Source: JBJTUH01 sp044346175
Lineage (GTDB): Bacteria > Cyanobacteriota > Vampirovibrionia > Vampirovibrionales > JAJTHC01
Direction: 5' to 3'
Assembly (NCBI GenBank): GCA_044346175.1
Contig: JBIIZQ010000002.1
Span: forward strand, 62,001-126,000
DNA length: 64,000 nucleotides
Shown: positions 59,833 to 64,000 of the stretch, in pieces
How the letters are laid out: each line of letters opens with the position of its first letter
Position numbering within the stretch: position 1 is the first letter of the stretch
Made by a program: the position numbers and the translations under genes
Notes under the pieces: model-generated
The model's database searches: none
What the model saw: only the letters and a program-made list of their open reading frames with translations
Told to the model about the DNA's origin: nothing

Positions 59833-60651
59833 ATGAGTTCTTCAACAGATGGGATGTCGATGTCTTCTGTCGATGCAATGACAAGACAAGCTGAAGATGT
59901 TTTAATTGTCGCTCTTGATGTCAACGGACAAACCGAAGCCTTGGCTTTAACCCACCGTTTAAAAGACATTGGCGTGAAGTGGGTCAAAGTAGGCATGTCT
60001 TTATACTATCAAACAGGACCTGCATTGATTACCACCCTAAGAGACCAAGGATTCTCTGTGTTTGTTGATTTAAAACTTCATGATATTCCTGAAACAGTCG
60101 CCCGTACGACTGGGGTCTTAGTGGAAGCGGGGGCAAGTTTCCTCAATGTTCATGCCAGTGGCGGGCTTCCTATGATGCAAGCTGCCGTTGAAGCCGCCCA
60201 AACCATGGCAGATAAAACCCATCAGCCGATGCCCACGCTTTTAGGGGTCACTGTTTTAACCAGCACAAGCCAAAAGCTCTTAGCTGAAACCCTTGGCATC
60301 ATACGCCCCCTACCTGAACTTGTCAGCCATCTTGCCCAACAATCCCAACAAGCGGGATGTCATGGCGTAGTGTGTTCTGCACAAGAAGCCCCTATATTAC
60401 GTGCAATCCCTGAACTCTCAGAACCCTTTTTACTGGTGACGCCTGGCATTCGTCCTGCCTCCCATACCCTTGGTTCCGACGACCAACATCGTGTGCTTAC
60501 GCCTCAAAAAGCCATCGAAGCGGGGAGTAGTATGCTGGTAGTGGGCAGACCCATCTATAAAGCCCCTGAACCTGAAGCAGTGGCACGTCAGATGCTTGAT
60601 GAGATTCAAAGTGCTTTGGAGAAGACTTCTTCCAAAGGTGCCAGTGTGTAA
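59833..60651 (+). CDS. pyrF: Orotidine 5'-phosphate decarboxylase
   Basis: Last step of UMP synthesis. 272 residues: a ~20-residue Ser/Met-rich lead, VLIVALDVNGQTEAL, KVGMSLYYQTGP, catalytic FVDLKLHDIPETV (Lys and Asp present), LGVTVLTS, VTPGIRP and VVGRPIYKAPEP. ATGs at codons 8 and 16 could shorten the lead. Between ftsY and rnhB on the same strand. Confidence 0.96.
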   Translation: MSSSTDGMSMSSVDAMTRQAEDVLIVALDVNGQTEALALTHRLKDIGVKWVKVGMSLYYQTGPALITTLRDQGFSVFVDLKLHDIPETVARTTGVLVEAGASFLNVHASGGLPMMQAAVEAAQTMADKTHQPMPTLLGVTVLTSTSQKLLAETLGIIRPLPELVSHLAQQSQQAGCHGVVCSAQEAPILRAIPELSEPFLLVTPGIRPASHTLGSDDQHRVLTPQKAIEAGSSMLVVGRPIYKAPEPEAVARQMLDEIQSALEKTSSKGASV

Positions 60652-60680
60652 GTTATATCAGTGATGAGGGCGTGCTGGGC

Positions 60681-61688
60681 ATGATATCTAACGCTAAGCG
60701 TCATCGTGACAAGGAGTCACGCCAAACCTCCGCAAACGCTTGTGGTACCTTTCAAGAAAGACTCACCTTTGATACGGCCGTTGCGGCATATGCTTGGACA
60801 CAAACCCCTCATGGCACCCTCCTGAAGTTAAAAGCGCATAGCCTCCTTGAAATAAACGCTCACACACTAGAAAATGAACAGTCACAATTATCACTGCGGA
60901 TACCTCGTGCGTGTGTATCGTCCAGTGCCGCTTCTTCTCATCAGGTGATTGGCCTGGATGAAGTAGGACGAGGTGCCTTGATGGGACCTGTCGTGACTGC
61001 TGCCGTCTGTTTTCCTGAGTATCCCTTACCCCATGAAGTCCAAGAAGTCTTAATCCTTGCGAACGATTCTAAACGTTTGACGGCGGGTCAGCGTCATGCG
61101 TTATACCACAGCATTTTAACACATGCCCATGTAGGTATTGGGTGGGCAAGTGCTGAAGAAATTGATGTGTGGAACATCCATCGTGCAACACTCTTAGGAT
61201 TTTACCGTGCCCTCCAACATGTGTGGCAGACCCATAACGTACCAGACAGGTGTAGCCTCTTGGTAGATGGGGTACATGGTGTCCCCTTTGAATGGTTTGA
61301 AGCATCAGGCAATATCACCCCCCTTGTACCGAAGCTCATAAGACAATGGACGGTGGTACAAGGAGACCAACGCTCTTTAAGTATTGCATGTGCCTCTATT
61401 GTTGCGAAACATGTGAGAGATACTTGGGTCATGGCACTCAGTGGGACAAGCCCTTTATACACACCCTTTGCTTGGGATAAAAATAAAGGCTATGGTAGTG
61501 TGACCCATCGGGAGGCATTGGCTGTGCATGGTTCAAGCATGTTCCACCGCAAAAGCTTTTTGAAAAAACTAACCGTTGCACAACAACAAGTAGACATGCA
61601 AAGCCCGCCATCTATGCTACAAGCCCCTCTTGAAGGACTTGGGATGGGAAGCCTCATGCCATTTCAAAAGGAAACATCCTATGAATAA
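60681..61688 (+). CDS. rnhB: Ribonuclease HII with N-terminal extension
   Basis: Removes ribonucleotides from DNA and RNA primers. The catalytic domain begins near residue 90 (VIGLDEVGRGALMGPVVTAAV, with the Asp-Glu pair), continues NDSKRLTAGQR, LLVDGVHGV, SIACASIVAKHVRD and DKNKGYGSVTH. It is normally the whole protein (200-260 aa); here about 85-90 residues precede it, with a beta-like segment (FDTAVAAYAWTQTPHGTLLKL). I take ATG 60681; a GTG at 60672 adds three residues. A ~50-residue tail follows. Confidence 0.92.
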   Translation: MISNAKRHRDKESRQTSANACGTFQERLTFDTAVAAYAWTQTPHGTLLKLKAHSLLEINAHTLENEQSQLSLRIPRACVSSSAASSHQVIGLDEVGRGALMGPVVTAAVCFPEYPLPHEVQEVLILANDSKRLTAGQRHALYHSILTHAHVGIGWASAEEIDVWNIHRATLLGFYRALQHVWQTHNVPDRCSLLVDGVHGVPFEWFEASGNITPLVPKLIRQWTVVQGDQRSLSIACASIVAKHVRDTWVMALSGTSPLYTPFAWDKNKGYGSVTHREALAVHGSSMFHRKSFLKKLTVAQQQVDMQSPPSMLQAPLEGLGMGSLMPFQKETSYE

Positions 61689-61693
61689 AGGCG

Positions 61694-61718
61694 ATGCTAT
61701 CGCCCTATAGCATTTTTA
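61694..61718 (+). terminator. Terminator of rnhB
   Basis: atgctat / atagcat, 7-bp stem with a 6-base loop followed by ttttt; a second overlapping stem (ggcgat / atcgcc) competes. Confidence 0.65.
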
Positions 61719-62173
61719 ACAAACCCTCATAAAACCTTATGGGCAAACCTATAGGGATGCTGAGATATGTTCGGACTGGATGCCGATTTGCATCGGTATG
61801 ACGTGAAAAAGCCCATATCATGCCTGCCGATGAAGTTGCAGGGGTTTTCTTAAGATGTCTACTGTAGATGTCTACTGTCACTCTGAACACAGTTGTAGGG
61901 TCTCCTTTCAATCATGACGCAGATTCGCACGACTGTACTTTTAACACCCCAAAATAAACGTACGCACAAAGATAGAAGGGATGTTCATGTTTATGAGATA
62001 ATGAAATGCGGTATAATGGCTTTTAAACCCTTTGCCTCGTTAAAAAACATCACTTTACCAGCCTCTCGTCTTTTTAATCGTCACCTGTTTTTAATGATTT
62101 ATGTAGCACTGTGTCCTCAAGCCCATGGGGCTTTTTACGTCACAATTCTCGCCTTAGGATACCCCTTTACATT
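61719..62173. other. Intergenic gap with three palindromic elements
   Basis: About 455 bp before aspS. It carries palindromic elements at 61773-61805, 61816-61849 and 61876-61909, and a 13-bp tandem duplication (gatgtctactgta/c, 61854-61879). The right part is AT-rich and presumably holds the aspS promoter. No T-box or tRNA was seen. Confidence 0.55.
61773..61909. repeat. Cluster of three imperfect palindromic elements
   Basis: On the minus strand the first reads gtcataccgatgcaaatcgg then catccagtcc. The second (tatcatgcctgccgatg then aagttgcaggggttttc) and third (gtcactctgaacacagttgt then agggtctcctttc) are similar in style: a GTCA(T/C) opening, a G/C-rich stem and a GGG(T/A)(T/C) close. 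Confidence 0.5.
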
Positions 62174-64000
62174 ATGATGTTCGCTTCTTCACTCATGACG
62201 GATGCCGCTTCCTCAATTCCTACCCCCCCCTCTGAATGTGCCAATCCTAAAGCCCACGGGCAGGATACCGTGCTATTTGGGTGGCAATTACAGCGTAGCA
62301 TCTTTTGTGGTGAACTTACCGCTGAGCATACGGGTAAAGAAGTCACCTTGAATGGTTGGGTATCTGTCAATCGTGACCTTGGCGGGATTACCTTTGTGGA
62401 ATTGCGTGACCGTACAGGACGCTTTCAAGTGGTAGGCGACCCTAACCATAACCCTGAAGTGCATCGTACCCTCCACACCCTACGCTCAGAAGATGTTGTG
62501 GCGGTTCGTGGTGTGGTTTCTTTACGCCCTGAAGATACCATTAACACAAACCTCAACACAGGGACCATCGAGATGTACCCCACTGCCATTGAGGTCTTAA
62601 ACCGCTCAAAAACGCCTCCCTTCCCTATTGAAGAGGGGAGTTTACACAGTGTGGATGAATCGCTTCGATTGAAATATCGCTATCTTGATATTCGTCGTCC
62701 ACAAATGTTTGCCAACCTCCAGTTTCGTCATCAAATGATGCAAGCAGTACGCCAGCAACTGAATCAAGATGGTTTCCTTGAAATTGAAACCCCCATCTTG
62801 ATTAAAACGACTCCAGAAGGTGCAAGAGATTACCTTGTACCGAGCCGTGTCCATGCGGGGCAAGCGTTCGCCTTACCTCAATCTCCTCAACTCTTTAAAC
62901 AACTCTTAGTCATGGGTGGTGTTGAGCGTTACTACCAGATTGCAAGATGTTTCCGTGACGAGGACCTTCGTGCCGACCGTCAACCCGAGTTTACCCAGGT
63001 CGACCTTGAAATGAGCTTTGTGAATCAAGAAAGCGTCATGGCACAAGTGGAACGGCTTGCCATGGCTATGTTTCAAGTGGCAGGGTTGTCCTTCAGCCCT
63101 TCTTTTCCACGTATTACGTGGTTTGATGCCATGCGTCTTTACGGCTCCGACAAGCCCGACATGCGCTATGCCCATGCGTTCACTGAGTTAACCGAGGTGT
63201 TTAAAGGTTCTGCATTTACGGTGTTTCGTCAAGTCGCCGAAAGTCAGGACGGTATCATTTTAAGTTTGAAAGTCCCAGGGGTGGCAGAAAGCTATAGCCG
63301 TAAGGAACTCGACGACCTTCAAGTGATGGCACGCCAGTTTGGTGCAAAGGGCTTGGCGTATATTCTCATGACAGAAGAGGGGCCTAAGTCCCCCATCTTG
63401 AAATTCTTCTCTGATGAAGAGTTTCAAGCAGTGGTTGCCAAAACAGAAGCCAAAACAGGGGATATTCTGTTCTTTATGGCTGACCGTTTCGTCCCTGCTT
63501 GTAATACACTAGGACGATTCCGCACCCACTTTGCAGATAAGCACGGTTGGCATGAAGGAAAAGCACCTGCCCTATTATGGGTTGTCGATTTCCCCTTATT
63601 TGAGCAAGACCATGAGACAGGTGCCTTGTTTGCATGTCACCATCCCTTCACTTCACCGAACCCTGAAGATATGCACATGCTTGAGACGAGTCCTGAAAAG
63701 GTTCGTGCCATGGCCTATGACCTCGTATTCAATGGCGTTGAAATTGGTGGGGGTTCCATTCGTATTCATCACCCCGAACTGCAACGTAAAATGTTCCAAG
63801 TCATTGGGATGCCTGAAGAAAAAGCCAAAGGACAATTTGGCTTCTTGCTTGAAGCCCTTGAAATGGGGGCGCCTCCTCATGGGGGTGTTGCCTTAGGCTT
63901 AGATAGAATCTGTGCCATGTTAACGGAATCTGTCAGTATCCGTGACGTTATCGCTTTCCCAAAAACCAATCAAGCCATTTGTCAAATGACACAGGCACCA
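62174..64000 (+). CDS. aspS: Aspartyl-tRNA synthetase, 3' end cut by window
   Basis: 609 codons from a doubled ATG to the window end. After a ~50-residue lead come the OB-fold anticodon-binding domain (GWVSVNRDLGGITFVELRDRTG), class II motif 2 (YYQIARCFRDEDLRADRQPEFTQ), the Asp pocket (GSDKPDMRYAHAF), the bacterial insertion (GAD) domain and motif 3 (GVALGLDRICAMLTESVSIRDVIAFPKTN). The last visible residues (CQMTQAP) are near the usual end, so only about 10-20 residues are missing. NRDLGG has Leu where non-discriminating enzymes often have His, which hints at a tRNA-Asp-specific form. Confidence 0.96.
   Translation, partial: MMFASSLMTDAASSIPTPPSECANPKAHGQDTVLFGWQLQRSIFCGELTAEHTGKEVTLNGWVSVNRDLGGITFVELRDRTGRFQVVGDPNHNPEVHRTLHTLRSEDVVAVRGVVSLRPEDTINTNLNTGTIEMYPTAIEVLNRSKTPPFPIEEGSLHSVDESLRLKYRYLDIRRPQMFANLQFRHQMMQAVRQQLNQDGFLEIETPILIKTTPEGARDYLVPSRVHAGQAFALPQSPQLFKQLLVMGGVERYYQIARCFRDEDLRADRQPEFTQVDLEMSFVNQESVMAQVERLAMAMFQVAGLSFSPSFPRITWFDAMRLYGSDKPDMRYAHAFTELTEVFKGSAFTVFRQVAESQDGIILSLKVPGVAESYSRKELDDLQVMARQFGAKGLAYILMTEEGPKSPILKFFSDEEFQAVVAKTEAKTGDILFFMADRFVPACNTLGRFRTHFADKHGWHEGKAPALLWVVDFPLFEQDHETGALFACHHPFTSPNPEDMHMLETSPEKVRAMAYDLVFNGVEIGGGSIRIHHPELQRKMFQVIGMPEEKAKGQFGFLLEALEMGAPPHGGVALGLDRICAMLTESVSIRDVIAFPKTNQAICQMTQAP

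Noticed and set aside
61914..62177. Plus-strand 87-aa frame ending inside the aspS start
   Set aside because: No ribosome-binding site, mixed composition, and it overlaps the clear aspS start in a different frame; probably leader DNA.
1..64000. tRNA, rRNA, tmRNA or SRP RNA genes
   Set aside because: I scanned the gaps for T-loop (GTTCGA) and other core motifs by eye and saw none. A covariance-model search (Infernal, tRNAscan-SE) would settle it.
1..64000. Alternative genetic code (TGA read as an amino acid), prompted by in-frame TGA before small ORFs A and B
   Set aside because: malQ and other clear genes end in TGA at the family's normal end point, so TGA is a stop here.

Overview
This 64 kb window is ordinary bacterial chromosome: about 45 genes, both strands, densely packed, genetic code 11 (TAA, TAG and TGA all end clear genes). 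No rRNA, tRNA, CRISPR array, insertion sequence or prophage was recognised. By eye, G+C is in the mid-to-upper 40s. The lineage call is an inference. efp sits directly upstream of accB, as in Cyanobacteria. There is a saccharopine-dehydrogenase-like oxidoreductase of a type I know mainly from Cyanobacteria, a fused RibBA, a heptosyltransferase-like glycosyltransferase (suggesting an outer membrane) and 2-oxoacid:ferredoxin oxidoreductase, but no photosynthesis gene. This best fits a non-photosynthetic cyanobacterial relative (Vampirovibrionia/Melainabacteria). A 16S or concatenated-marker tree is needed to confirm it.

Layout: 1-3.6 kb (-) holds a large Ser/Thr-rich protein with eight 17-residue repeats and a run of three ~70-residue glycine-rich small ORFs. 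3.9-8.8 kb (+) carries efp, accB, accC, a family 9 glycosyltransferase and a UbiA prenyltransferase. 9-13.6 kb has a small unknown gene, then der, plsY and ribF. 13.6-18 kb (-) is a block of three lineage-specific genes (zinc ribbon, 858-residue Gln/Pro/Ser/Thr-rich protein, 344-residue protein). 18.2-19.9 kb (+) has an exported protein and trmD. 20-23.4 kb (-) has ribBA, ribH, nusG and rplK; hup follows (+). 24.3-26.3 kb (-) has bioD and the saccharopine-dehydrogenase-like gene. 27-34.2 kb mixes an EF-hand protein, pdxA, a DpnI-type restriction endonuclease, leuB, a CHAP-domain protein and an AMP-forming ligase. 34.7-37.6 kb is korAB. 37.6-41.9 kb (-) has a TPR/O-GlcNAc-transferase-like protein and a cation exchanger. 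42.1-46.8 kb (+) has gyrA and a sensor kinase. 46.8-51.8 kb (-) has fabG, acpP, fabF, recN and a membrane-anchored ferredoxin. 51.9-54.4 kb has an EnvC-like M23 peptidase, very small ORFs and a coiled-coil protein. 55-64 kb (+) has malQ, a DMT transporter, ftsY, pyrF, rnhB and aspS (cut by the window end).

How the genes work together: fatty-acid and phospholipid synthesis is represented by accB/accC, fabG-acpP-fabF and plsY; riboflavin and FAD synthesis by ribBA, ribH and ribF; translation by efp, trmD, rplK and aspS; envelope work by the glycosyltransferase, the M23 and CHAP proteins and ftsY. korAB with the membrane-anchored ferredoxin suggests ferredoxin-linked oxidative decarboxylation.

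The most unusual content is (i) the lineage-specific low-complexity proteins and small ORFs, two of which share an identical 20-nt start region but have no usable start codon; (ii) a stand-alone DpnI homologue; (iii) a strong bias to doubled ATGATG starts; and (iv) dispersed imperfect palindromic repeats in several intergenic gaps.
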